From the NCBI GenBank assembly GCA_900143635.1, contig FREY01000001.1, positions 465,324 to 529,323 on the forward strand: 64,000 bases of DNA, in the 5' to 3' direction. Origin of the DNA: Rhodobacteraceae bacterium Alg231-04 (lineage in GTDB: Bacteria > Pseudomonadota > Alphaproteobacteria > Rhodobacterales > Rhodobacteraceae). A program made the translations under genes and the position numbers. Shown here one piece after another: positions 9,030-18,403 of this stretch (position 1 is its first letter; each line of letters starts with the position of its first letter). The notes beneath the pieces were generated by a model that saw only the letters and a list, made by a program, of their open reading frames with translations, was not told the origin of the DNA and searched no databases.

Positions 9030-9971
9030 TTACCAGCCTCCCATCCCATAAGGCTTCAGCAGAGCTTCGGCCATGATCGCACCAAAGTGCATGAACAGAT
9101 ACAAAAGGGATAGTTTGAAGAAACTGCGTTCAACCTTGAAGTTGTCCACTTCAGAATCGTCCTCGTCGCGGCGGGTGATCTTCCATGCTCCGTGCAGGAA
9201 CAGGCCGTTCATCACCAAGGCCACCGCCAGGTAGAGCGGGCCGCCAATGCCAGAGAAGGAGGTGCCGATGGCCAGAATGGCCAGCAGTACCGTGTAGACA
9301 AGAATATGTGTGCGGGTTGCCTTGCGGCCGTGGGTCACGGTCAGCATTGGCACACCTGCATCGTCATAGTCCGAGCGCATGAACAGGCACAGCGCCCAGA
9401 AGTGCGGCGGCGTCCACATGAAGGTCAGGGCGAACATCAGCCAGGGCTCCACCGCCATCGAGCCGGTCGCGGCGATCCAGCCGATCACCGGCGGGAAGGC
9501 ACCCGCAGCACCACCTATCACGATGTTCTGCGGCGTCGAGCGTTTCAGCCACATGGTGTAAACAACCACATAGAAGAAGATAGTGAAGCCCAGAAACAGG
9601 CCGGCAAAGACGTTTGTCGCCAGCGCCAGCATGGTGACTGCCATCACCGACAGGGTCAGGCCAAAGGCAAATGTCTCGCCCTCGGTGATTTTGCCAGCGG
9701 GGATCGGGCGCCCCTTGGTGCGCTTCATGATGCGGTCGATATCGGCATCCCACCACATGTTCAGCGCGCCAGACGCGCCGCCACCAATGGCGATGAACAG
9801 AATGGCGCAGAAACCGATGAAAGGATGGACCGAAACAGGCGAGGCCACCAAACCCACGAAGGCGGTGAACACAACCAGCGACATCACCCGCGGCTTCAGC
9901 AGCGCGAAAAAGTCGCCAAAGCTTGCCTCATCCTCACGAAGGGTGCTGGCGTTGATGCTTGCGTCTGTCAT
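9030..9971 (-). CDS. ctaB: Protoheme IX farnesyltransferase (heme O synthase)
   Basis: UbiA-family membrane prenyltransferase that adds farnesyl to heme B to make heme O, the precursor of heme A for the aa3 oxidase. 313 residues, multiple helices. The first Asp-rich motif [12 protein letters not shown] and the segment KRTKGRPIP are diagnostic; a second Asp-rich loop is [16 protein letters not shown] at 9971, 92 bp downstream of ctaC with a hairpin in the gap. Confidence 0.97.
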   Translation of the reverse strand: MTDASINASTLREDEASFGDFFALLKPRVMSLVVFTAFVGLVASPVSVHPFIGFCAILFIAIGGGASGALNMWWDADIDRIMKRTKGRPIPAGKITEGETFAFGLTLSVMAVTMLALATNVFAGLFLGFTIFFYVVVYTMWLKRSTPQNIVIGGAAGAFPPVIGWIAATGSMAVEPWLMFALTFMWTPPHFWALCLFMRSDYDDAGVPMLTVTHGRKATRTHILVYTVLLAILAIGTSFSGIGGPLYLAVALVMNGLFLHGAWKITRRDEDDSEVDNFKVERSFFKLSLLYLFMHFGAIMAEALLKPYGMGGW

Positions 9972-10038
9972 TCTTGGTCCCTTTGGGGCCGAAAGCTGCG
10001 CGGATCCCGCACAGCCAGCCCTTGTCTTGCATGAGGAA

Positions 10039-10056
10039 GGCGGGCCTCAGCCCGCC
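10039..10056 (-). other. Stem-loop between ctaC and ctaB
   Basis: Arms ggcgggc (10039-10045) and gcccgcc (10050-10056) around ctca. There is no T-run on either strand, so it probably acts as an mRNA 3' stabiliser for the ctaC message rather than a full terminator. Confidence 0.4.
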
Positions 10057-10063
10057 AGCCCTA

Positions 10064-10909
10064 TCAGTTGGAGGCGACGGTGAAGCCCTGAGGCTTGCCC
10101 GCATATTCCTCGATCGCGCCTTTGAGCCATGCATCATAGGCTTCCTGCGTGACCACTTTCACAGTGATCGGCATATAGGAGTGGTCCTTGCCGCAAAGCT
10201 CGGAACACTGACCGAAGTAGATGCCTTCCTTGCCTTCGTCGACGTTGAACCACAGTTCCGCCAGACGGCCGGGAACCGCATCCTGCTTCACGCCAAAGGA
10301 GGGGATGGTCCAGGAGTGGATCACGTCAGCCGCAGTCACCTGCATCACGACGGTCTTGCCCGAGGGCACAACAACGGCAGTGTCGGTGGCCAGCAGATAC
10401 TCATCGGAGGCATAGCCGTTGGCTTCCAGGTCTTCCTTGGCCAGCATGAAGCTCTCAAAGCCGAACTCGTGGTCCACATAGTCATAGCCCCAGTACCACT
10501 GGTAGCCGGTGACCTTGATGGTGATGTCCGCTTCGGGGATTTCCTGCTGCAGGAACAGCTGCTTCAGCGAGAAGGAGCCGATGAAGACCAGGATCAGGAT
10601 CGGCAGGACGGTCCAGGCGATCTCGATCGGGGTGTGGTGGGTAAAGCTGGCAGGCTTCGGGTTTGCGCGGCTGTTGAAACGCAAAATTGCGTAGAGCATC
10701 AGGCCAGCAACGAATACACATACTAGGGTGATGATCACGAGGATCAGCCAGTCCAGGCTCTGGATGCCTGCTGCCAGCTCGGTTGCGGCGGGCTGAAAGC
10801 CCATCGCGCCATCAACCGGTTTACCAATGGTTTCCAGACCATCCTGCGCAAGGGCGGGAAGGCCGGTCAGTCCAGCAATAAGGCCGGAAAGCATCAAAGC
10901 GTTCTTCAT
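10064..10909 (-). CDS. ctaC: Cytochrome c oxidase subunit II (CuA)
   Basis: 281 residues: signal peptide (cut near residue 21), two membrane helices (about 53-77 and 97-119) and a periplasmic cupredoxin domain. All CuA ligands are visible: His198 (DVIHSW), Cys235, Glu237, Cys239, His243 and Met246 in CSELCGKDHSYM. The aromatic cytochrome c docking stretch YQWYWGYDY is at 136-144. First gene of the minus-strand cta operon; divergent from tldD over 193 bp that contains an FNR-type box. Confidence 0.98.
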   Translation of the reverse strand: MKNALMLSGLIAGLTGLPALAQDGLETIGKPVDGAMGFQPAATELAAGIQSLDWLILVIITLVCVFVAGLMLYAILRFNSRANPKPASFTHHTPIEIAWTVLPILILVFIGSFSLKQLFLQQEIPEADITIKVTGYQWYWGYDYVDHEFGFESFMLAKEDLEANGYASDEYLLATDTAVVVPSGKTVVMQVTAADVIHSWTIPSFGVKQDAVPGRLAELWFNVDEGKEGIYFGQCSELCGKDHSYMPITVKVVTQEAYDAWLKGAIEEYAGKPQGFTVASN

Positions 10910-11071
10910 GTCTCGTCCTGATCGTTTGATCGCGTTTTTGTCAATGCACCGGCACCGTGCCTCAGAATCACTGATTCACAAAACGCACAGAGCCCGTTGT
11001 CTTTGAGGCCGCTAGAAATCATATTCCTCGCAACAGATAAAGAGGAATGCCGGCGTCAAAGCGTCGCTTTC

Positions 11072-11085
11072 TTGATTTAGATCAA
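11072..11085. promoter_or_regulatory. Perfect FNR/FnrL-type box in the ctaC-tldD intergenic region
   Basis: The sequence TTGATTTAGATCAA matches the FNR/FnrL consensus TTGAT-N4-ATCAA at every fixed position. Its centre lies about 170 bp upstream of the ctaC ATG and about 24 bp upstream of the tldD ATG. The position fits oxygen-dependent control of the oxidase operon, with a long 5' leader, or repression of tldD. Function is inferred from the motif. Confidence 0.65.
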
Positions 11086-11102
11086 AAAAATGAGGCCAAC
11101 CC

Positions 11103-12524
11103 ATGGATACAGACGCTTTCCGCCCCTTCGAGACGGCCCTGCCCGAAGACGAGGCCCTGACGGTTCTGCGCCAGGCGCTGGCCGGCGCCGATGATGGCGA
11201 GATTTTCGCCGAACGGCGCAAATCCGAAGCATTGGTTTTTGACGACGGCCGACTGCGCTCAGCCAGCTATGACGCCTCCGAAGGCTTTGGATTGCGGGCG
11301 GTTAACGGCGAAGTGGCCGGTTACGCCCATTCCACGGATGTCTCGATGGCAGCCCTGCGCCGCGCATCTGACACCGCGCGGCTGGCAGTGGGTGATGGCG
11401 GCGGCACCATGGCGGATGCGCCCGTGGCCACCAATCGCAAATTATACACCGATGAAGACCCGATCGGCGCCATGCCATTTCCGGTCAAAATCGAGACCCT
11501 GCGCGAGATCGATGCCTTTGCACGTGATCTGGATCAAAGGGTGGTGCAGGTTTCCGCCGTTCTGGCCGCCTCGCTGCAGGAGGTGGAAATCCTGCGCGCC
11601 GATGGCGTGCGGGTGCGCGATGTGCGGCCAATGACGCGGCTGAATGTCTCTGTCATCGTCGAACAGGACGGGCGGCGCGAAAGCGGCTCTGCCGGGGGCG
11701 GCGGCCGGGTCGGGCTGGACGGGCTGGTCGACCCCAAAGACTGGCAGGCCAAGGCGCGTGAAGCACTGCGCATAGCCATGGTCAACCTCGATGCGGTGCC
11801 CGCCCCGGCCGGGGTGATGGAAGTGGCGCTTGGGCCGGGCTGGCCCGGCATCCTGCTGCACGAGGCCATCGGCCACGGGCTGGAGGGCGATTTCAACCGC
11901 AAGGGGTCTTCGGCCTTTGCAGGCCTCATGGGCCAGCAGGTGGCCGCCAAGGGCGTCACCGTATTGGACGACGGCACCATCGCCGACCGGCGCGGATCGA
12001 TCACTGTGGATGACGAAGGCACCCCCAGTCAGGCCACCACATTGATCGAGGACGGGGTTCTTGTTGGATATATGCAGGATCGCCAGAACGCGCGGCTGAT
12101 GGGCGTGGACCCCACCGGCAACGGGCGGCGCCAAAGCTATGCCCATGCGCCAATGCCGCGGATGACCAATACCTATATGCTGGGCGGAGAGGCAAAGCCC
12201 GAGGATCTGGTGGCCGACATCAAGGACGGCATCTGGGCGGTTGGCTTTGGCGGCGGTCAGGTTGATATCACCAACGGCAAGTTCGTCTTCTCCTGCACCG
12301 AGGCCTACCGCGTCGAAAACGGCAAGGTCGGCGCGCCGGTGAAAGGGGCCACTCTGATCGGTGACGGCGCATCCGCCCTGCAGCGCATCCGCGGCCTTGG
12401 CAATGACATGGCGCTGGATCCGGGCATGGGCAACTGCGGCAAGTCCGGCCAGTGGGTTCCCGTTGGCGTCGGCCAGCCAACAGTTCTGATGGATGGGCTG
12501 ACGGTGGGCGGCTCTGCCGCCTGA
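11103..12524 (+). CDS. tldD: Metalloprotease TldD
   Basis: 473 residues, normal TldD length. With its partner TldE/PmbA (not in the window) it forms a zinc protease that cleaves unfolded peptides and is known from CcdA antitoxin and microcin B17 maturation. The metal motif HExxxH is H253-E254-AIG-H258 within LLHEAIGHGLEGDF. The C-terminal CTEAYRVENGK and ALQRIRGLGND stretches are conserved in the family. ATG at 11103 follows an AT-rich leader; an FNR box lies 18 bp upstream. Confidence 0.95.
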   Translation: MDTDAFRPFETALPEDEALTVLRQALAGADDGEIFAERRKSEALVFDDGRLRSASYDASEGFGLRAVNGEVAGYAHSTDVSMAALRRASDTARLAVGDGGGTMADAPVATNRKLYTDEDPIGAMPFPVKIETLREIDAFARDLDQRVVQVSAVLAASLQEVEILRADGVRVRDVRPMTRLNVSVIVEQDGRRESGSAGGGGRVGLDGLVDPKDWQAKAREALRIAMVNLDAVPAPAGVMEVALGPGWPGILLHEAIGHGLEGDFNRKGSSAFAGLMGQQVAAKGVTVLDDGTIADRRGSITVDDEGTPSQATTLIEDGVLVGYMQDRQNARLMGVDPTGNGRRQSYAHAPMPRMTNTYMLGGEAKPEDLVADIKDGIWAVGFGGGQVDITNGKFVFSCTEAYRVENGKVGAPVKGATLIGDGASALQRIRGLGNDMALDPGMGNCGKSGQWVPVGVGQPTVLMDGLTVGGSAA

Positions 12525-12838
12525 GGGGTTGTACTTTGGTTAATGTGCCGGTTTCGCATTAAGCATGACAGGCTGACAAAAAAGAACCGTCAGCCTGTTT
12601 TTTACCTTCTTTGGGCCGTCAAGGGGCCTGTGATTCTGATTTTTGGCCAAAGTTTTGACTCTGCCAGACCCGTAATCGGGTGCCCCAAAGGCATAGCAGG
12701 TTGAATATCCTGCACGTTTTCTTATGAAAATAAGGGCTTAGAGCGAAACTCAGAGAAACTCAGAGAAAACAATATCCATTCATCCCCTGTTAACCGGATT
12801 AAAGGTAAACCTGTTTCTGCAAGCAGGCGGAGCGACGG
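12525..12838. other. Intergenic region between tldD and dprA
   Basis: 314 bp with no gene. It holds the tldD terminator, then AT-rich sequence, a short tandem repeat of the 10-mer gaaactcaga (12745-12754 and 12755-12764) and the dprA leader with ggcgg/ggag ahead of the ATG at 12839. I see no small ORF with a credible ribosome binding site. Confidence 0.5.
12568..12603 (+). terminator. Rho-independent terminator of tldD
   Basis: Perfect 10-bp stem, arms acaggctgac (12568-12577) and gtcagcctgt (12589-12598), 11-nt A-rich loop, followed directly by TTTTT. A classical intrinsic terminator 43 bp after the tldD stop. Confidence 0.9.
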
Positions 12839-13996
12839 ATGACCGAAGGATCAAATTCTTCCACTCACCCCCCACTCCCACCCACCACGGAAGACGTTCG
12901 GCTCTCCATGCTTCGTCTGTTGCGTTCCCGCCGAGTCGGCATTGTGACTTTCCATAAGCTGATGGCGGAATATGGCACAGCGCAGAACGCGCTGGAGGCG
13001 TTGCCTGAAGTGGCGCGTGAAGCGGGCATCAAAGGGTATGAAACATGCCCTGTCCACGTAGTAGAGGCCGAAATGAATACCGCAGAAGCCGCCAAAGCGC
13101 GGCTTTTGTGCTATCTGGACCCCGGTTATCCGCAAGCCCTGAAAGATCTGAAAGACGCGCCGCCCCTGCTTTGGGCGATCGGCGACACGGCGTTGCTGAC
13201 GCGTCCTGCGATTGCCCTTGTCGGTGCGCGCAATGCTTCTTCGCTTGGCACCCGGATGGCCCGTGCACTGGCACAGGAGCTGGGCGAGGCAGGCTATACG
13301 GTTGTGTCAGGTCTGGCCCGCGGCGTCGATGCCGCCGCCCATCAAGCGGCGCTGACCTCGGGCACCATTGCGGTGCTGGCCGGCGGCGCCGATGTGATTT
13401 ATCCGGCGGAAAACACCACATTGGCCCATGACATTGCCCGGCAGGGCCTGCGCCTGTCAGAACAACCTATGGGCATGCAGCCCCAGGCCCGCCACTTCCC
13501 GCGCCGCAACCGCATCATCTCGGGCCTGGCCCGCGCCGTTGTCGTGGTTGAGGCGGCGCCGAAGTCCGGCAGCCTGATCACCGCCCGCGATGCACTAGAT
13601 CAGGGGCGCGAGGTCATGGCGGTGCCCGGTCACCCCTTCGATGGTCGCGCCGCAGGCTGCAACATGCTGATCCGAGACGGCGCCCAGCTGGTGCGCAACG
13701 CCGCGGATGTCATCGCCGCCCTGCCGTCGCTGGACACACCAGTGCAACCGGCGCTGCCGGGCCTGCGAGACCTCCCCGCACCGCCAGCCGAAAAGCGCAG
13801 CCTGAAGGAAACTGCCGCCCTGCACAGCCAGATCCTCAACCGGCTCGGCCCCTCGCCCACGGCAGAGGACCAGCTTGCCCGCGACCTGTCAGCGCCAGCA
13901 CAGGAAATCGCCCGCGCCCTGACCGATCTGGAGCTGGACGGAGAGGTTGAACGCCAGCCCGGCGGTCTGCTGGCACGGCGGATCAAGGCCAAATAG
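12839..13996 (+). CDS. dprA: DNA processing protein DprA
   Basis: Cytoplasmic protein that binds incoming single-stranded DNA in natural transformation and loads RecA. 385 residues: N-terminal helical (SAM-like) part to about 110, the Rossmann-fold DNA-processing domain (ALVGARNASSLGTRMA, VSGLARGVDAAAH, PRRNRIISGLA, SGSLITARDALDQGREV, VPGHPFDGRAAGCN) to about 295, and a C-terminal winged-helix domain (about 325-385). Followed by topA, a linkage common in alphaproteobacteria. No other competence gene is nearby. Confidence 0.96.
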   Translation: MTEGSNSSTHPPLPPTTEDVRLSMLRLLRSRRVGIVTFHKLMAEYGTAQNALEALPEVAREAGIKGYETCPVHVVEAEMNTAEAAKARLLCYLDPGYPQALKDLKDAPPLLWAIGDTALLTRPAIALVGARNASSLGTRMARALAQELGEAGYTVVSGLARGVDAAAHQAALTSGTIAVLAGGADVIYPAENTTLAHDIARQGLRLSEQPMGMQPQARHFPRRNRIISGLARAVVVVEAAPKSGSLITARDALDQGREVMAVPGHPFDGRAAGCNMLIRDGAQLVRNAADVIAALPSLDTPVQPALPGLRDLPAPPAEKRSLKETAALHSQILNRLGPSPTAEDQLARDLSAPAQEIARALTDLELDGEVERQPGGLLARRIKAK

Positions 13997-14115
13997 GCAC
14001 AGCAAAACGGCCAGTTCCTGCCGTTAAATGACGCGGATTGACATTCCCCTATTGCACCCCACATCTTGCCCCGCCATAGAACGCCAAAAGCACATCCCAT
14101 GAGGTCGAGCCCTAA

Positions 14116-16791
14116 ATGCCTGTAGTTGTTGTAGAATCCCCGGCAAAAGCCAAAACAATCAACAAATATCTCGGCTCTGATTACACCGTTCTGGCGTCTT
14201 ACGGGCATGTTCGCGACCTTCCGGCGAAGAATGGATCGGTTGATACGGACGATGATTTCGCCATGACATGGGAGGTCGGTAACGACAGCCGCAAACACGT
14301 CAAGGCCATCGCCGACGCCCTGAAAGAAGACAACGCACTGATCCTCGCGACTGACCCCGATCGAGAAGGCGAGGCGATCAGCTGGCACCTGCAGGAGGCG
14401 CTGACAAAGCGCCGGTCGATCAAGAAGGACACGCCGGTCAGCCGCGTGACCTTCAATGCGATCACCAAAGAGGCCGTTCTCGAAGCCATGGCCAACCCGC
14501 GTCAGGTCGACATGCCGCTGGTCGAGGCCTATCTGGCACGCCGCGCGCTGGACTATCTGGTGGGCTTCAACCTGTCGCCGGTTCTGTGGCGCAAACTGCC
14601 CGGTGCGCGCTCTGCGGGCCGTGTGCAATCCGTCTGCCTGCGTCTGATCGTCGAGCGCGAGATGGAAATCGACGCCTTCAACGCCAAGGAATACTGGTCG
14701 GTGCGCGCCCAGGTCGCCACCCCGCGCGGTCAGGAATTCGAAGCCCGCCTGACCATTCTGGGCGGCGACAAGCTGGACAAGTTCGACCTCGCCAACTCCA
14801 CCGCCGCCGAACTGGCGGTACAGGCTGTTGCATCGCGCACATTGGCGGTGAAATCGGTTGAGGCGAAACCAGCCTCCCGCAATCCGTCCGCCCCCTTCAT
14901 GACCTCCACCCTGCAGCAGGAGGCCTCGCGCAAGTTTGGCATGGGGGCCAAACAATGCATGAGCACCGCCCAGCGGCTCTATGAGGCCGGTCTGATCACC
15001 TATATGCGGACCGATGGCATCGACATGGCGCCCGAGGCGGTGACCGCGGCGCGTGAGGAAATCACCAGCCGCTATGGCGCCGACTACGTGCCGGACAGCC
15101 CGCGCATCTACAAGAACAAGGCCAAGAACGCGCAGGAAGCGCACGAATGTATCCGCCCCACCGACATGAGCCGCGACGCCGCCAGCCTGAAAGTGTCGGA
15201 AGAGGACCAGCGCAAGCTTTACGACCTGATCTGGAAGCGCACCCTGGCCTGCCAGATGGCCGGCGCCCGACTGGAACGCACCACCGTTGATATCACCTCG
15301 CCCGACGGGCAGGTTGGCCTGCGCGCCACTGGTCAGGTGATGCTGTTTGACGGCTTCATGCGGGTCTACGAGGAAGGCCGCGATGATGTGGAACAGGATG
15401 AGGACGGCAAGCGCCTGCCGCAGATCATGCAGGGCGAGGCGCTGAAATTCGCCTCCTCGCTAAAACCGCAGGCCGACAAGGCCTCTGGTGAAACGCTGCT
15501 GTCTGACACGGGTGCGGTTCTGGGTCTGCAACACCACACCATGCCGCCGCCGCGCTACACCGAGGCGACGCTGGTCAAACGGATGGAAGAGCTGGGCATC
15601 GGCCGCCCCTCCACCTATGCCTCTGTGATCACCACCATTCAGGACCGTGAATACGTCCGCAAGGAAAAGAACCGCCTCTTCCCCGAGGACAAGGGCCGCA
15701 TCGTCACCATCTTCCTACTGAACTTCTTCCGCACTTATGTCGGCTATGAATTCACCGCCAATCTGGAAGCCGAACTGGATGACGTCAGCGCAGGCGGCCG
15801 CGACTACAAGGAAATCCTCAGCAAATTCTGGCGCGATTTCTCGGCGGCGATTTCCGAAACCTCGGAACTGCGCATAACCGAAGTGCTGGATGTACTGGAC
15901 GACACGCTCGCGCCGCAGCTCTATCCGCCTCGCGAAGATGGCACCGATCCGCGCGTCTGCCCGAAATGTGGTGCGGGCCAGCTGCACCTGAAAACCTCGC
16001 GCACCGGTGGCTTTGTCGGCTGCGGCAACTACCCCGAATGCAACTACACCCGGCCGATCTCTGGTGAAGGTGCAGAAGGATATGAAAAGGTACTCGGCAC
16101 GGACAATGGTGACGAGATCCACCTGAAATCCGGCCGCTTCGGCCCCTACGTACAGCGCGGTGAGGCGACGCCCGAAAACAAGAAACCGCCACGCTCTTCG
16201 CTGCCCAAACAGGGCCGCGACCCCCTGCCCGGCTGGGGCCCGAACGAATTGACGCTGGAACAGGCGGTGACCCTGCTGACCCTGCCTCGCGAGATCGGCC
16301 AGCACCCGGAAGGCGGTGCAATCCAGTCCAACCTGGGCCGTTTTGGGCCTTACATTGCCCACCAACTGCCGGACGAGGAAAAACCCACTTACGTGAACCT
16401 CAAGGAAACGCTGGACGTCTTTGAGATTGGCATGAACCGGGCTGTGGAAATGCTGGCCGAGAAACGCGCCAATCCCGGCCGTGGCCGCCGCGCAGCGGCC
16501 AAGGCGCTCAAGGAGTTGGGCGAACATCCCGATGGCGGTGGTGCCATCAGCATCATGGACGGCCGCTATGGCCCCTATGTGAAGTGGGAAAAGGTCAACG
16601 CCACCTTGCCCAAGGACACGGCCCCGGCCGATGTCACCGTGGAAATGGCCGTCGCGCTGATTGCGGAGAAATCCAGCAAAAAGGGCGGCAAGAAAAAAGC
16701 TCCGGCCAAAAAGGCTGCCACCAAGAAAACCACAGCAAAAAAGGCACCGGCCAAAAAAGCCGCCGGTAAAAAATCTACCGCAAAGGAATAA
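14116..16791 (+). CDS. topA: DNA topoisomerase I
   Basis: Type IA topoisomerase that relaxes negative supercoils. 891 residues. The TOPRIM domain begins at VVVESPAKAKTINKYLG and carries DPDREGEAISWH; the catalytic tyrosine is Tyr296 in GLITYMRTDG. One zinc ribbon is visible with Cys615, Cys618, Cys636 and Cys642, followed by several topo I C-terminal repeats (each with GRFGPY or RYGPYVKW). The last about 40 residues are a Lys/Ala/Thr tail of histone H1-like character, likely for non-specific DNA binding. Located 119 bp downstream of dprA. Confidence 0.98.
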   Translation: MPVVVVESPAKAKTINKYLGSDYTVLASYGHVRDLPAKNGSVDTDDDFAMTWEVGNDSRKHVKAIADALKEDNALILATDPDREGEAISWHLQEALTKRRSIKKDTPVSRVTFNAITKEAVLEAMANPRQVDMPLVEAYLARRALDYLVGFNLSPVLWRKLPGARSAGRVQSVCLRLIVEREMEIDAFNAKEYWSVRAQVATPRGQEFEARLTILGGDKLDKFDLANSTAAELAVQAVASRTLAVKSVEAKPASRNPSAPFMTSTLQQEASRKFGMGAKQCMSTAQRLYEAGLITYMRTDGIDMAPEAVTAAREEITSRYGADYVPDSPRIYKNKAKNAQEAHECIRPTDMSRDAASLKVSEEDQRKLYDLIWKRTLACQMAGARLERTTVDITSPDGQVGLRATGQVMLFDGFMRVYEEGRDDVEQDEDGKRLPQIMQGEALKFASSLKPQADKASGETLLSDTGAVLGLQHHTMPPPRYTEATLVKRMEELGIGRPSTYASVITTIQDREYVRKEKNRLFPEDKGRIVTIFLLNFFRTYVGYEFTANLEAELDDVSAGGRDYKEILSKFWRDFSAAISETSELRITEVLDVLDDTLAPQLYPPREDGTDPRVCPKCGAGQLHLKTSRTGGFVGCGNYPECNYTRPISGEGAEGYEKVLGTDNGDEIHLKSGRFGPYVQRGEATPENKKPPRSSLPKQGRDPLPGWGPNELTLEQAVTLLTLPREIGQHPEGGAIQSNLGRFGPYIAHQLPDEEKPTYVNLKETLDVFEIGMNRAVEMLAEKRANPGRGRRAAAKALKELGEHPDGGGAISIMDGRYGPYVKWEKVNATLPKDTAPADVTVEMAVALIAEKSSKKGGKKKAPAKKAATKKTTAKKAPAKKAAGKKSTAKE

Positions 16792-16972
16792 TCTGGCCCG
16801 GTGATCCCCTTTCATCCGGCCAGAAATATCTAAGGGAGCGCGAGGGGCTGGCCCCTCACCCCACCCTCGCTGCCAGGGCATACGTAGAAATACCCACGCG
16901 CCTGCGTATTCATTGACTCTCTGACCACCCGGCGGCAGAACCACTCCCAACCGCATGTGTTGGGAGATTTCC

Positions 16973-17671
16973 ATGAAAAAAGTCTACGCCAATGCCGCCG
17001 AAGCGCTCGACGGGCTGCTTCACGACGGCATGTTCATCGCAGCAGGCGGCTTCGGCCTCTGCGGCATCCCCGAATTGCTGCTCGACGCCATCAAAGACGC
17101 CGGCACCAAGGATCTGACCTTTGCCTCCAACAATGCGGGCGTCGATGATTTCGGCATCGGCATCCTGTTGCAGACCAAACAGGTCAAGAAAATGATCTCC
17201 TCCTATGTGGGCGAAAACGCAGAATTCATGCGTCAGTACCTCTCGGGTGAGCTGGAGCTGGAATTCAACCCCCAGGGCACTCTGGCCGAGCGTATGCGCG
17301 CCGGCGGCGCCGGCATCCCCGGTTTCTACACCAAGACTGGTGTGGGCACGGTGATTGCCGACGGCAAAGAAGAAAAAGACTTTGACGGTCAGACCTACAT
17401 CATGGAGAAAGGCATCTTTGCTGATCTCGCGATCGTCAAAGCCTGGAAAGCGGATGAAACCGGCAACCTGGTGTTCCGCAAGACCGCCCGCAACTTCAAC
17501 GCGCCGGCCGCCACCTGTGGCAAGGTTTGCGTTGTCGAAGTGGAAGAGATCGTGCCGACCGGCTCGCTTGACCCCGACTCGATCCACCTGCCCGGCATCT
17601 ATGTGCACCGGATCATCCAGGGCGATCACGAAAAACGCATCGAACAGCGCACCACGCGCCCCGCAGCATAA
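16973..17671 (+). CDS. scoA: 3-oxoacid CoA-transferase subunit A
   Basis: Alpha subunit of a succinyl-CoA:3-ketoacid (or acetoacetate) CoA-transferase, used to activate ketone bodies and link PHB or fatty-acid carbon to the TCA cycle. 232 residues, with the oxyanion/CoA motif GGFGLCGIPE near 22-31 and SSYVGENAEF typical of the SCOT type. I chose the ATG at 16973 (MKKVYAN) with ggag 8 bp upstream over an in-frame ATG 18 bp earlier. Subunit B follows 12 bp downstream. The 180-bp gap after topA contains only a gaggggc/gcccctc stem at 16842-16857. Confidence 0.92.
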   Translation: MKKVYANAAEALDGLLHDGMFIAAGGFGLCGIPELLLDAIKDAGTKDLTFASNNAGVDDFGIGILLQTKQVKKMISSYVGENAEFMRQYLSGELELEFNPQGTLAERMRAGGAGIPGFYTKTGVGTVIADGKEEKDFDGQTYIMEKGIFADLAIVKAWKADETGNLVFRKTARNFNAPAATCGKVCVVEVEEIVPTGSLDPDSIHLPGIYVHRIIQGDHEKRIEQRTTRPAA

Positions 17672-17683
17672 GGAGACCGCACT

Positions 17684-18313
17684 ATGGCATGGGACCGTAA
17701 TCAAATGGCCGCGCGCGCGGCACAGGAGCTGCAGGACGGCTGGTATGTGAACCTCGGCATCGGTATTCCGACGCTGGTCAGCAACTACATCCCCGAAGGC
17801 GTCGAAGTGACGCTGCAGTCGGAAAACGGCATGCTCGGCATGGGTCCGTTCCCGATTGAGGGCGAAGAAGACGCCGATCTGATCAACGCCGGCAAGCAGA
17901 CCATCACCGAGCTGCCGCAGACCGCCTACTTCGATTCTGCGCAGTCCTTCGCGATGATCCGCGGCGGCAAGATCGCTATGGCGATCCTCGGCGCGATGGA
18001 AGTGGCGGAAAACGGCGATCTGGCGAACTGGATGATTCCCGGCAAGCTGGTCAAAGGCATGGGCGGCGCGATGGATCTGGTGGCCGGCGTCGGCCGCGTG
18101 GTTGTTGTGATGGATCACGCCAACAAACACGGTCAGTCCAAAGTTCTGAAGGAATGCACCCTGCCGCTGACCGGCAAGGCCGTGGTCGATCGCATCATCA
18201 CCAACTTCGGCGTTCTGGACGTTGTCGAAGGCGGCCTGAAGATCGTTGAGACCGCCGAAGGTGTCACCGAGGCAGAGCTGCGCGCAGCCACCGAGGCGAC
18301 CATCGTCGACTGA
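17684..18313 (+). CDS. scoB: 3-oxoacid CoA-transferase subunit B
   Basis: Beta subunit carrying the catalytic glutamate, Glu47 in [11 protein letters not shown], which forms the enzyme-CoA thioester. 209 residues. The stretch [18 protein letters not shown] and [12 protein letters not shown] are family signatures. A good Shine-Dalgarno (aaggaga) precedes the ATG. Together with scoA it makes a two-gene operon ended by a strong terminator. Confidence 0.94.
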   Translation: MAWDRNQMAARAAQELQDGWYVNLGIGIPTLVSNYIPEGVEVTLQSENGMLGMGPFPIEGEEDADLINAGKQTITELPQTAYFDSAQSFAMIRGGKIAMAILGAMEVAENGDLANWMIPGKLVKGMGGAMDLVAGVGRVVVVMDHANKHGQSKVLKECTLPLTGKAVVDRIITNFGVLDVVEGGLKIVETAEGVTEAELRAATEATIVD

Positions 18314-18339
18314 TCTGCCGATCACCGATTTAAGGAAAG

Positions 18340-18368
18340 GCCCGCCTGAGCACAGGCGGGCTTTTTTT
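18340..18368 (+). terminator. Rho-independent terminator of scoAB
   Basis: Perfect 9-bp stem gcccgcctg (18340-18348) / caggcgggc (18353-18361), loop agca, then seven T. Lies in the convergent gap with the transglycosylase gene; the opposite strand has only a broken T-run, so it may work weakly in both directions. Confidence 0.92.
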
Positions 18369-18403
18369 GTTCCTATGCGCTCAATTGCCCGCCGGCCCAG
18401 CGG

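Noticed and set aside
12745-12764. Tandem 10-mer gaaactcaga as a regulatory iteron
   Set aside because: Only two copies, and no comparable copies at other loci; probably replication slippage.
13630-15144. 504-codon open frame antisense across dprA and topA
   Set aside because: It covers parts of two sound genes in the wrong strand and has no motif.
15715-16974. 419-codon open frame antisense to the 3' half of topA
   Set aside because: Shadow frame caused by GC-rich codons; topA has all its motifs.
16910-18325. 471-codon open frame antisense to scoA and scoB
   Set aside because: Opposite-strand shadow of two clearly identified enzymes; no ribosome binding site or domain.
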